From Anaerolineae bacterium (GTDB taxonomy: Bacteria > Chloroflexota > Anaerolineae > Aggregatilineales > Phototrophicaceae): 32,005 nt of DNA. The position numbers and the translations under genes were made by a program. Shown here one piece after another: positions 15,491 through 23,484 of the stretch; the stretch's first letter is position 1, and every line of letters begins with the position of its first letter. Under the pieces are notes generated by a model. That model had not been told where the DNA came from. It searched no databases and was given only the letters and a program-made list of their open reading frames with translations. The stretch spans positions 1-32,005 of the forward strand of contig JAJDWK010000070.1 in NCBI GenBank assembly GCA_022825675.1, in the 5' to 3' direction.

Positions 15491-16291
15491 TTATTTGAGC
15501 TGCGCCAGCAACGCCTCGACATCGGTATAGCCCATGATGCTGTAGCCAGCATCAACATAGATGACTTCGCCCGTAATGCGCCGCGACAAATCCGAGGCGA
15601 GGAAAAGCGCCAAATCGCCAACATCGTCCTGGCTGACCAATTCGCCCATGGGCGAGGTGGCTTCGGCATATTTCAGCAAATCGCGGAAGCCCTCAATCCC
15701 GCCGGCGGAAAGCGTTTTGATGGCGCCGGCGCTGATGGCATTGACGCGGATTTTGCTGCCGCCGACATCCGCCGCCAAATACATCGTTATCGCTTCCAGC
15801 GCCGCTTTGGCGATTGCCATCGCGTTATAATTGGGGATGACCTGGCGCGAGGCATTGTAGGTCAAGCTCATGATGCTGCCGCCGTCCGCCATCAGCGGCT
15901 CGGCGCGGCGCGTCATTTCTATCAGGCTGATGGCGCTGATGTCGATGGCGCTCAAAAGCGCCTCGCGGGAGACATCGACGAAGCGCCCGCCCAGGGCGGC
16001 GCGCTCGGCAAATGCGACCGAATGCACCAGCACATCCAGCTTGCCATATTTGGCGGCGACCGCTTCAAAGACGGCATCCAGCTCCTCCGCCTTGGCGACA
16101 TCCGCTTGCAGCATCAGCTCACAGCCGATTGATTCGCCCAGCGGCAGTACGCGCCGCGCCAGCCGCTCCATGGCATAGCTGAGCACGATAGTCGCGCCTT
16201 CCCGCTGCAAAGCGCGCGCGATACCCCAGCCGATAGAATTTTTATTCGCCACGCCAAAGACCAGCGCGACCTTCCCATCCAATAAAGCCAT
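15491..16291 (-). CDS. fabI: Enoyl-[acyl-carrier-protein] reductase (NADH), FabI type
   Basis: Carries out the last reduction in each fatty-acid elongation cycle, in the cytoplasm. It is a short-chain-dehydrogenase-like protein of 266 residues. The nucleotide loop is GVANKNSIGWGIA (13-25), the FabI variant with a long G-x5-SIxxGIA spacing. HSVAFAE follows (about 91-97), then TYNASRQVIPNYNAMAIAKAALE, where the second Tyr and the Lys form the Y-x6-K catalytic pair. The C terminus has ITGEVIYVDAGYSIMG. The open frame reaches back to 16399, but residue 37 starts the canonical N terminus and a GGAAGG site precedes it at 16291. No other fab gene adjoins it. Confidence 0.96.
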   Translation of the reverse strand: MALLDGKVALVFGVANKNSIGWGIARALQREGATIVLSYAMERLARRVLPLGESIGCELMLQADVAKAEELDAVFEAVAAKYGKLDVLVHSVAFAERAALGGRFVDVSREALLSAIDISAISLIEMTRRAEPLMADGGSIMSLTYNASRQVIPNYNAMAIAKAALEAITMYLAADVGGSKIRVNAISAGAIKTLSAGGIEGFRDLLKYAEATSPMGELVSQDDVGDLALFLASDLSRRITGEVIYVDAGYSIMGYTDVEALLAQLK

Positions 16292-16459
16292 GCGCCTTCG
16301 CCTTCCCTTGTCGCTTGCGCCGCTAGAAGTGAGCGAATCATAGCCCAACCTGGCGCTGTCTGTCCAGTTGCATCGCGGCGAAGAGGCCGCGCGCATCATT
16401 GACCAGCGCCGCCAGACCTGCTATCCTGTTGCTAGCGACCGCCTATACTTTCCCCGACT

Positions 16460-17476
16460 ATGAGCGATTCTGAACGCATATTCGTAACCGTTGCCATCGA
16501 TTTTTCTGATGCCATCATTGATGATTTACGCGAAATCTCGCCCCGCCTGCGGGTCGAGCGCCATTTCCCCCAGGTTTCGCCCGATGTTGTCGCGAAGACC
16601 GAAGTGCTCTATACCACGGGCTTCTATCCGGAACCGGAGCTGGCGCCCAAGCTGCGTTGGATTCAGATGAATTCCGCCGGCATGAGCCACGCCTTCAACA
16701 AGGCGATAGTCAAAGCGGAAGATATCATCGTCACCTCCACCAGCGGCATTCACGCCACCAACATGGCGCATTATTGCCTGATGACGATGTTGATGTTCAA
16801 CTACAATATGCGCAGCGCCTTTGAATTGCAGGGCAGGGCGGAGTGGCTGGATAACCGGCATGCGGTCTTCTCGCCCGTGGATATGGGGCGGCAGACTGTC
16901 GGCATCATCGGCTATGGCAGCATCGGGCGCGAGCTGGCGCGCCTCGCCTCCGCCATGGGCATGAAGGTCATCGCCTCCAAGCGTGACCTGAGCACAACTG
17001 CCGAGGTCAACGCCTATACCCTGCCCGGCACTGGCGACCCGTCTGGCGATATCCCTGACCGCATCTACCCGGCGGAAACCATCGCCTCCCTGGCAAAAGA
17101 CTGCGATTATCTGGTGGTGACGGTGCCGCACCTGGACGCGACCGAGGGCTTAATCGACGAAGCGGTCTTGCATGCCATGAAGAAGACCGCCGTGCTCATC
17201 AATGTCTCGCGCGGGGCGGTTGTCGATGAAGCGGCGCTTATCAGCGCGCTGTCCGCGGGCACGATAGCGGGCGCCGCCCTTGATGTCTTTGAAGAAGAAC
17301 CATTGCCCGCCAGCAGCCCGCTCTGGTCCCTCGATAATGCCATCATCACGCCCCACATCTCCGGCTTCACGCGTGATTATCACGAAAAAGCCGCCCGCGT
17401 CTTCAAGGAAAATCTGCGGCGCTATCTAGAGAATCGCCCGCTGCTCAACCAGCTTGACCGCGCCCGCGGCTATTAA
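16460..17476 (+). CDS. D-2-hydroxyacid dehydrogenase family protein
   Basis: An NAD(P)-dependent oxidoreductase interconverting 2-keto acids and D-2-hydroxy acids. The 338 residues show a substrate domain (1-105 and about 305-338) flanking a Rossmann domain. The dinucleotide loop is GYGSIG (151-156). The catalytic triad is Arg251 in NVSRG, Glu280 in FEEEPL and His299 in ITPHISG. An unusually long loop (about 175-205, containing TLPGTGDPSGDIPDRIYP) follows the cofactor strand. The sequence does not distinguish glyoxylate/hydroxypyruvate reductase from other substrates. Its TAA stop shares the palindrome TTAA with the stop of convergent pheT. Confidence 0.9.
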   Translation: MSDSERIFVTVAIDFSDAIIDDLREISPRLRVERHFPQVSPDVVAKTEVLYTTGFYPEPELAPKLRWIQMNSAGMSHAFNKAIVKAEDIIVTSTSGIHATNMAHYCLMTMLMFNYNMRSAFELQGRAEWLDNRHAVFSPVDMGRQTVGIIGYGSIGRELARLASAMGMKVIASKRDLSTTAEVNAYTLPGTGDPSGDIPDRIYPAETIASLAKDCDYLVVTVPHLDATEGLIDEAVLHAMKKTAVLINVSRGAVVDEAALISALSAGTIAGAALDVFEEEPLPASSPLWSLDNAIITPHISGFTRDYHEKAARVFKENLRRYLENRPLLNQLDRARGY

Positions 17477-20019
17477 GAGCGCAATTCCGCATTCAGGCGG
17501 TGCCGCGCCGCGCCGATGATCTTCTTGCGAATTTTGGCGGCATTTTTATCCGTCAAGGTGCGCGCGTCATCCTGGAAGGTCAACGCATAGGCGAGGCTCT
17601 TCTTGCCCGGCGGTATTGGCTCGCCCATATAAACATCGAAGAGCGTCACCTCTTTCAGCAAGCGCCCGCCCGCTTGCCGTATCACCGCTTCGACAGCGCC
17701 CGCTGGCATATCGGCGCGCACAATCAGCGCGATATCTTCCAGCACCGCCGGCCTTGTCGGCAGCGCCGCCACTTTATGCAATCGCCGCTGCTGACGCATC
17801 AAAGGCGCGACCGCGAACTCCCCATAAAGCGCCGGTGCCGCTGTCAGCTTGAAGCGCGCCGCCACCTGCGGATGAATTTCGCCGAAGCTGCCGATGCGCT
17901 CCCCCGCCACCAGCAAATCGGCTGAGCGTCCTGGATGCAAGCTCGGCTGTGTCCCGCGCTCATAGCGGAAGTCCTCAATATGCAGCGCCGCCAGCACATT
18001 CTCCAGCACGCCTTTCAGGTCATAGAAATCCATCGGCGGCGCCGGGCTTTCTTCCTGCCACCAGGGCTGGGCGCGCGCGCCAGTCAAAAATATGCCCAGG
18101 CGCTGCGGTTCCTGCGGCAGCAGCGCGCCCCCGCCCAAATACACTTTGCCGATTTCGAAGAGCTGCTGTGATGCCTGATAGCGCCCGTTGTTGACGACAT
18201 TTTCCAACATGTTGCCCAAGAGCGTCCGCCGCAGCACATTGCGCTCGCTGGCGGCGGGGTTGGCGATTTCCACATAGCTGTCCGCCGCGGGCATTGGCGC
18301 GCCGGCTGGCAGCAGTTGCGCTTCGCTCTCGCGGCTGGTGAAGCGGTAGTTAATCACCTCGTACAATCCCTGCGCCGCCAGGATATCGCGGATGCGTTCT
18401 TCGGTCAGGACAGCAGTATTTTCCCGCTGCGGCGGCATCTCGTCCGCCATAATCGTGTCGGGTATTTGGTCATAGCCGATGATGCGCGCGATTTCTTCTA
18501 TCAAATCCGCCTGCCCAACAACAGCGTCAGCGCTGATATCCAGCCGGAAATCGGGCGCGGTCGCCAACATGACATCGCCTTCAATGGCAACTTCAAATTC
18601 GAGCCGGCGCAGCACCGCCGCGGCATCAGCAAGCGCGACTTCCATGCCCAGCAGCTGACGGACGCGGGCAATCGGCAGCGCCACTGTCGGCGCTGGCGGC
18701 GGCGCGGGATAGTTGTCCAGGACGCCGCTGGCGATTGTGCCGCCGCCCAACTGCCGCATCAGCTCGATGCCGCGCTGGCAGCCGAGTATCGCTTGCGATG
18801 GGTGTACGCCGCGGCTGAAGCGGGCTGAAGCCTCTGTATGAACCTTCTGCTCGCGCAGGGTTTTGCGAATGCTGATATTGTTCCATGCCGCCGATTCCAA
18901 AAGCACATTTTGCGTCTCGGCGCTGATTTCGGTTTCGCCGCCGCCGATGACGCCGCCCAAGCTCAAAGCGCCGGCGGTATCCGCCACCAAAATGGTCTCC
19001 GCGCCCAAAGCGCGCGCTTCGCCATCCAGCGTTTCCAACTGCTCGCCGGGCTGCGGCAAGCGTGTGATGATGGTCGGCAGCCCGCCGGCGCGCTGGCAGA
19101 GCTTGTCATAATCAAAAGCGTGCAGCGGCTGCCCCAGCTCAAAGGTGATGTAATTGGTGACATCAACGATATTGTTCCGCGGGCGCTGCCCAATCAGCTT
19201 GAGCCGGTGCCGCAGCCAAAAGGGCGATTGCCGCACTTTTGTATCGCGCAGCAGCGTCAGCGTGAAGCGCGGGTTCAGCGCTGGCTCGCGGATGTCAATG
19301 GCGACCTGCTCGGCGATGGGCGCGCCTTCCGCCAGAAAATCATAAGCGGGATAACGCATCTCGGTGCCGAGGATGGCGGCGACTTCGCGGGCGACGCCGA
19401 CCATGCTCAAGCAGCGCGCCAAATTCGGCGTGAATTCGATATCCAGCAGCACATCGCCCAGCACATCCGCCAGCGCCATGCCAGCGACAAAGCGCTCGTC
19501 ATGGTCCATCAGAATCACGCCTTCGTGCTCGTCCGAAATGCCCAGCTCCTTCTCCGAGCAGACCATGCTCTTGTTGTAGATGCCGCGCAGTTCCCGCCCT
19601 TTCAAAGTTGCGCGCCGCGGCTTGTCGCTGTGGCCGTCCCACACGGTCGCGCCTTCCAACGCCAGCGCGCACCAAAGCGGCGGGGAAATCTCGCCTTGGT
19701 CTTTGTATTCAAATAGGTTGGGCGCGCCCGTTACACATTGTTCGAGCTCGCCGCCGCCATACTCCACCAGCGCCATGACCAGGCGGTCGGCGTTGGGGTG
19801 CGCCTTCACCTCGACAATCCGCCCCAGCAGCAGTTTGTCCCGCTCCCATACCAAATGGTCGGAGCGCGGCATGACCAGGCCGGGCACGGTCGCCTGCGGC
19901 AGCCCGATGTAACGCAGATGCGCCACTTCCAAACCCGCCAAAGTCAGCCGCTCCGCCAGCAGCTCTACAGGAACCTCAATATCGACATACTCTCGCAGCC
20001 AGGTTATCGGCACTAACAT
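17473..20019 (-). CDS. pheT: Phenylalanine--tRNA ligase beta subunit
   Basis: The beta subunit of the (alpha-beta)2 enzyme that charges tRNA-Phe, with tRNA-binding and editing functions. The 848 residues carry the expected domains: N-terminal WLREYVDIEVPVELLAERLTLAGLEV (4-29), an EMAP/tRNA-binding OB fold (about 63-190; IVEVKAHPNADRLVMALV, CVTGAPN), the B3/4 editing domain (about 230-430; NNIVDVTNYITFELGQPLHAFD), B5, the catalytic-like core, and the C-terminal anticodon-binding FDX-ACB domain (PTRPAVLEDIALIV through LTFQDDARTLTDKN). GGAGA lies 9 bases before the ATG. It is the last gene of the T-box operon, 41 bases after the membrane-protein gene. Confidence 0.97.
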   Translation of the reverse strand: MLVPITWLREYVDIEVPVELLAERLTLAGLEVAHLRYIGLPQATVPGLVMPRSDHLVWERDKLLLGRIVEVKAHPNADRLVMALVEYGGGELEQCVTGAPNLFEYKDQGEISPPLWCALALEGATVWDGHSDKPRRATLKGRELRGIYNKSMVCSEKELGISDEHEGVILMDHDERFVAGMALADVLGDVLLDIEFTPNLARCLSMVGVAREVAAILGTEMRYPAYDFLAEGAPIAEQVAIDIREPALNPRFTLTLLRDTKVRQSPFWLRHRLKLIGQRPRNNIVDVTNYITFELGQPLHAFDYDKLCQRAGGLPTIITRLPQPGEQLETLDGEARALGAETILVADTAGALSLGGVIGGGETEISAETQNVLLESAAWNNISIRKTLREQKVHTEASARFSRGVHPSQAILGCQRGIELMRQLGGGTIASGVLDNYPAPPPAPTVALPIARVRQLLGMEVALADAAAVLRRLEFEVAIEGDVMLATAPDFRLDISADAVVGQADLIEEIARIIGYDQIPDTIMADEMPPQRENTAVLTEERIRDILAAQGLYEVINYRFTSRESEAQLLPAGAPMPAADSYVEIANPAASERNVLRRTLLGNMLENVVNNGRYQASQQLFEIGKVYLGGGALLPQEPQRLGIFLTGARAQPWWQEESPAPPMDFYDLKGVLENVLAALHIEDFRYERGTQPSLHPGRSADLLVAGERIGSFGEIHPQVAARFKLTAAPALYGEFAVAPLMRQQRRLHKVAALPTRPAVLEDIALIVRADMPAGAVEAVIRQAGGRLLKEVTLFDVYMGEPIPPGKKSLAYALTFQDDARTLTDKNAAKIRKKIIGAARHRLNAELRS

Positions 20020-20060
20020 CGTCTTCGTTCTCCTTTACGGTCTACAGCCAAGCGCCGCCT

Positions 20061-21965
20061 CTAGGCGGCGGGAATATGGATTTCGGTCAAAGGCAGCATC
20101 GCTGAGGCCGCGGCTGGGTTATCCCGCCAATCCAGGCGCTCGCCGCTGTGATTGTCGTAGAGTATCGCCACCAGCGTATAGGTGCCGGGCGCGACCGCGC
20201 TGATATCAATGCTGTATTGCCCCAGCCCCTGCCGCTGCGCCAGCGCCAAATCCAGGCTGGCGACATTAAGCCCCTCCGCCGAAAGCAGTTGATGCGACAG
20301 GCTGAAGCGCCACGGGTCGAAGTCCGCGAGCGCTTCCCAACTGTCCAGCAGCAAAATGGCATCCCCGCTCGCGGCGGGGGCGGCACCATAAAATGCGTAA
20401 CGAAGCAGCGCCGTCTCATGCGCAGACAGCACTTCCGGCGCTTGACATCCCAAGCCCTGCCAGCGGTAGAAAGTCAGCACAGTATCTATGCCAAGTTCAT
20501 AATTTTCGCAAGCCTGATACCGCGCTGACGCGATGCTGGCGGCAAGCGCCGCCGCTTCCGCCGCCGGCACCAGCCCGCGGCGATACATCAGCCAGAACTG
20601 CGGCTCCCGCAGCGCGCGCATATTCACGGAGGCGGCAAGCGCCGCGCTGTCTTCCAGCGCTTCGATGTGTACGCCCAGCCGCGTAAAATAATAGTCACGC
20701 TGCGGATAGTCCAGCTTGGAGCGCCAGTTGACGCGGAAATCATCAAATTTGTAGCCGAGCAGCGTGCCGGGCTGCCCCGCCCGCTCAAGCACGCGGCTGA
20801 CGGCATGCCAGGGAATGCGCTCGGTATAGCGCCCGCTGATGGACAAATACTGCGTCCATTGCCCCGAATGCTGCCAGACGATGCCAGCGACAAGCCACAG
20901 CGGCAGCAGCAGCGCCAGCCACGGCTTCCAGCGCCAGGCGCGGTAGTGTATCCGCGCCGCCAGCAGCAGGAACAGCGCGAAACCCGGCGTCGTCAGCCGC
21001 ATGGTGCCGGGCACAACTATGCCCACAAAGTGCGTGAATAGCGCCAGCGCCAGCAGATAATAGAGCAGCAGCAGAGGGGCGGGGCTCAGGCGCTTTACCG
21101 CGCGGGGCAGGGGCAGCGCCGCCAAGAGCAGCGTCAGCAGCAGCAAAAGCGCGCTGCCGACAAACATGATGTTCAGCCAGCTGAAAAGCACCGCAGCCGT
21201 GTTTTCGCCGCTCGGCGGGCTGCTGCTGAAAGTCTGCCCCAAGCCCTCAGTCAGCATTGGTGCCGCCCAAGGCAAAAACAGCGCCAGCGCCGCGCCAATC
21301 ACCAGCGCAGTCTCCAGCCAACGGCGGTCCTTACGCTGATGCAGCAGATGATACAGCCCCAGGGCGATGAAAAGCAGCGCGCTGATGGCATGGGTATTCG
21401 CCAGCGCATACGCAGCCAGAAAAAGCGCGCTATAATCACGGCGTTTTGGCTTCCGCGCAGGGTCAGCCAGCCGCAAATACATCCAGAGCAGCGTCACCGA
21501 TGTCAGCAGCAGCAGCGGATACATGCGCAGATACCACAAATAAAAGTTGAAGACGGCGTTGCTCGCCATGATTATCAAGGCGATGAGCCCTGCCGCTGGC
21601 GCCACCTGGTCACGGCTGAGCCTGTAAACCATCGCCGCTGCCAGCAGCCCGCTGAACACCGTCATCACCCGCCCCAGGGCGACATCAGGCGCTGTTAACT
21701 GCCCCCACAGGTTCAGCAAAATAAAGAAGAGCGGGCTGTGATCGGGGCTGACGCGCCGCAGCGATGCCAGGGTATCCAGCGGGCTGTAGGGACCGTCGAC
21801 TATCCAGCCGACATTAAACATGGAATAAAATTCGTCCGTGCGCGGCGGATACAAATCAACCTGGCTCAAGCCCAAGAGCGCCACCGCCATCAGCGGCGGC
21901 AGCGCCCAAATCCAATGATTCTGGCTGATGCCCGCCGGGAAAAATTTCGTGTAATGCCGCGCCAT
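20061..21965 (-). CDS. GT39/PMT-like integral membrane glycosyltransferase
   Basis: A 634-residue protein with about 10 membrane segments in residues 15-400, followed by a soluble C-terminal part (about 405-634). After the first helix comes LYPPRTDEFYSMFNVGWIVDGPYSPLDTL, with Asp-Glu in the first outer loop, and then RVSPDHSPLFFILLNLWG. This is the acidic-pair plus DHxPLyF pattern of GT39/ArnT/PMT-type transferases, which use lipid-phosphate-linked sugars outside the membrane. The acceptor is unknown. Longer frames to 22103 overlap the pheS C terminus; ATG at 21965, 23 bases after the pheS stop, is the likely start. It lies between pheS and pheT on one strand with short gaps, so it is probably cotranscribed with both and placed under the phenylalanine T-box. 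Confidence 0.75.
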   Translation of the reverse strand: MARHYTKFFPAGISQNHWIWALPPLMAVALLGLSQVDLYPPRTDEFYSMFNVGWIVDGPYSPLDTLASLRRVSPDHSPLFFILLNLWGQLTAPDVALGRVMTVFSGLLAAAMVYRLSRDQVAPAAGLIALIIMASNAVFNFYLWYLRMYPLLLLTSVTLLWMYLRLADPARKPKRRDYSALFLAAYALANTHAISALLFIALGLYHLLHQRKDRRWLETALVIGAALALFLPWAAPMLTEGLGQTFSSSPPSGENTAAVLFSWLNIMFVGSALLLLLTLLLAALPLPRAVKRLSPAPLLLLYYLLALALFTHFVGIVVPGTMRLTTPGFALFLLLAARIHYRAWRWKPWLALLLPLWLVAGIVWQHSGQWTQYLSISGRYTERIPWHAVSRVLERAGQPGTLLGYKFDDFRVNWRSKLDYPQRDYYFTRLGVHIEALEDSAALAASVNMRALREPQFWLMYRRGLVPAAEAAALAASIASARYQACENYELGIDTVLTFYRWQGLGCQAPEVLSAHETALLRYAFYGAAPAASGDAILLLDSWEALADFDPWRFSLSHQLLSAEGLNVASLDLALAQRQGLGQYSIDISAVAPGTYTLVAILYDNHSGERLDWRDNPAAASAMLPLTEIHIPAA

Positions 21966-21988
21966 GTTCGCCGCCTCGCCGCCGCACA

Positions 21989-23023
21989 CTAAAATTGCTG
22001 CAAGAAGCGCAGGTCGTTGCCCCAGAAATAGCGAATGTCTTGGATGCCATGTTTCAACATGGTGATGCGTTCGGGACCCATGCCAAAGGCGAAGCCGCTC
22101 CACTCGCTGGGGTCATAGCCGCCATTGCGCAGCACCTCCGGGTGCACCATGCCGCTGCCGGCAATCTCCAGCCAGCCGGTGTATTTGCAGACGCGGCAGC
22201 CCGCGCCGCCACAGAGAAAACATTCGACATCAACTTCCATGCTGGGCTCGGTGAACGGGAAATAGGAGGCGCGGTAACGCACGCGGGCATCGGGGCTGTA
22301 CATGCGTTTGGCAAACTCGGCGATGGTGCCTTTGAGGTCGCTCATGCGGATGTTGCGCCCCACCGCCAGCCCTTCCACCTGCGTGAATTGGATTTCGCTG
22401 CGGGCGGTAACCTGCTCTTGCCGATAGCACATGCCGGGCAAGATGACGCGAATCGGCTTGCTGCCGCCAGCGCCCAGCGCGCGCATAGCGCGGATTTGCC
22501 CCGGCGATGTATGCGTGCGCAGCAGTACCCGCGGGTCTGTGGTGTAGAAGGTATCCTGCATATCCCGCGCCGGGTGATGCGGCGGCAGGTTCAGCAAGGT
22601 GAAGTTGAATTCGTCTTCTTCGACATCGCGGCTTTGGAAGACCTGGAAGCCCATCTCCGCCCAAATTTGCTGGAATTCGCGGTGGGTGCGCGTGGATGGG
22701 TGGATGCCGCCGCGCCGCCGCGGCTGCGCTGGCAGGCTGATGTCAATCTCGCCCTCTTCCAGCTCCCGCGCCAGCCGCTGGCTCTGTATCAGCGCCTCGC
22801 GCCCTTCAAAGGCTTGACGCAGCTCGCCCTGCAGCGCGTTGACCCGCTTGCCAAAGATGGCGCGCTCGGCTTTCGGCAAGCTGCCGATGGTGCCGAAAAG
22901 CCCGCTCACTGCGCCGCGCCTGCCGAGGTATTGCGCGCGCCAGGCGCTCAAGCCGTCGTTATCGTGGATGCTGCCCAATGCGGCAAGCGCCGCCTCGCGC
23001 AGCGCGTCAATCGACTGAGACAT
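21989..23023 (-). CDS. pheS: Phenylalanine--tRNA ligase alpha subunit
   Basis: The catalytic subunit of phenylalanyl-tRNA synthetase, 344 residues. An N-terminal coiled-coil (about 5-85) binds tRNA. The class II catalytic domain shows motif 1 near HPSTRTHREFQQIWAEMGF, then DTFYTTDPRVLLRTHTSPGQIRAM, motif 2 PGMCYRQEQVTARSEIQFTQVEGL, and motif 3 FGMGPERITMLKHGI near the end. The usual CxxC-type insert appears as CFLCGGAGCRVC. An upstream ATG at 23053 exists, but GGAGG lies 7 bases before the ATG at 23023. It is the first gene of the T-box operon, 50 bases after the terminator of the leader. Confidence 0.97.
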   Translation of the reverse strand: MSQSIDALREAALAALGSIHDNDGLSAWRAQYLGRRGAVSGLFGTIGSLPKAERAIFGKRVNALQGELRQAFEGREALIQSQRLARELEEGEIDISLPAQPRRRGGIHPSTRTHREFQQIWAEMGFQVFQSRDVEEDEFNFTLLNLPPHHPARDMQDTFYTTDPRVLLRTHTSPGQIRAMRALGAGGSKPIRVILPGMCYRQEQVTARSEIQFTQVEGLAVGRNIRMSDLKGTIAEFAKRMYSPDARVRYRASYFPFTEPSMEVDVECFLCGGAGCRVCKYTGWLEIAGSGMVHPEVLRNGGYDPSEWSGFAFGMGPERITMLKHGIQDIRYFWGNDLRFLQQF

Positions 23024-23073
23024 GCCATTTCCTCCATCCTGATTAAGTATCACGGGCAGCGGTCATAGCCGAT

Positions 23074-23108
23074 AAAAAACGCCCCCGCCCCCAAAAGGGA
23101 CGAGAGCG
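23074..23108 (-). terminator. T-box regulated intrinsic terminator
   Basis: On the minus strand CGCTCTCGTCCC (23108-23097) pairs with GGGGCGGGGGCG (23091-23080) through 12 bp with three G-U pairs, around a TTTTG loop. Six T follow at 23079-23074. The strong stem and U-run make it a functional terminator, competing with the T-box antiterminator just upstream. Confidence 0.9.
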
Positions 23109-23356
23109 AAAGCACTCCCGCGGTACCACCCCAATTCAGCGCCACCAACCGGCGCTGCGCTCAATGCCCAGTAACGCCGGGCTGGCGGAGCGGGCTAGTG
23201 GGGCTTTCGCCCGTTCACCCGTCAGCTCGGAAGGGAATTCCACAACTGCCGCTGCGGGGGCTTCCAGTCATCGGCTCCCGCTCCCTGTTTTGGCAGGCGT
23301 CAGCTTGACGCGCTTGCGGACTGTCTTCGTCGTCGCCTTTCCTTCTGCATAATTCT
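23074..23356 (-). promoter_or_regulatory. T-box leader (phenylalanine specifier) of the pheS operon
   Basis: A cis-acting RNA that reads uncharged tRNA. On the minus strand the conserved T-box core, TGGGGTGGTACCGCGGG, lies at about 23133-23117. This is the antiterminator bulge that pairs with the tRNA acceptor end. Upstream, the Stem I region contains GGAATTCCCTTCCGAGCTG, and a TTC codon (Phe) at 23237-23235 sits where the specifier is expected. Downstream is a 12-bp stem with U-tail. Low charged tRNA-Phe should allow readthrough into pheS, the membrane-protein gene and pheT. The exact Stem I and AGUGA-box layout was not modelled, but the core, the terminator and a Phe enzyme gene downstream agree. 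Confidence 0.93.
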
Positions 23357-23362
23357 GCGGGC

Positions 23363-23392
23363 ATTATGCTGCGCCATCCGCCGCGCTGTCAA
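23363..23392 (-). promoter_or_regulatory. Promoter of the pheS-GT39-pheT operon
   Basis: On the minus strand a perfect TTGACA (23392-23387) is followed after 18 bases by CATAAT (23368-23363). The transcript would start near 23356, giving a leader of about 330 bases before pheS. Confidence 0.75.
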
Positions 23393-23484
23393 GTGAAACT
23401 TACATCAAGCCCCGGGGAGTTCAACCTCCGCCAGCGGGAGCATTGCCCTGGCAGGCTTTGCAGCGAAGGGGAGGGCGAGACTGT

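Noticed and set aside
21966..22103. N-terminal extension of the GT39-like frame into pheS
   Set aside because: It overlaps the pheS C-terminal coding sequence in another frame and reads like no signal peptide. ATG at 21965 fits the first helix.
21995..23068. 357-codon + strand frame over pheS
   Set aside because: It is a complement shadow of pheS, which has every class II synthetase motif.
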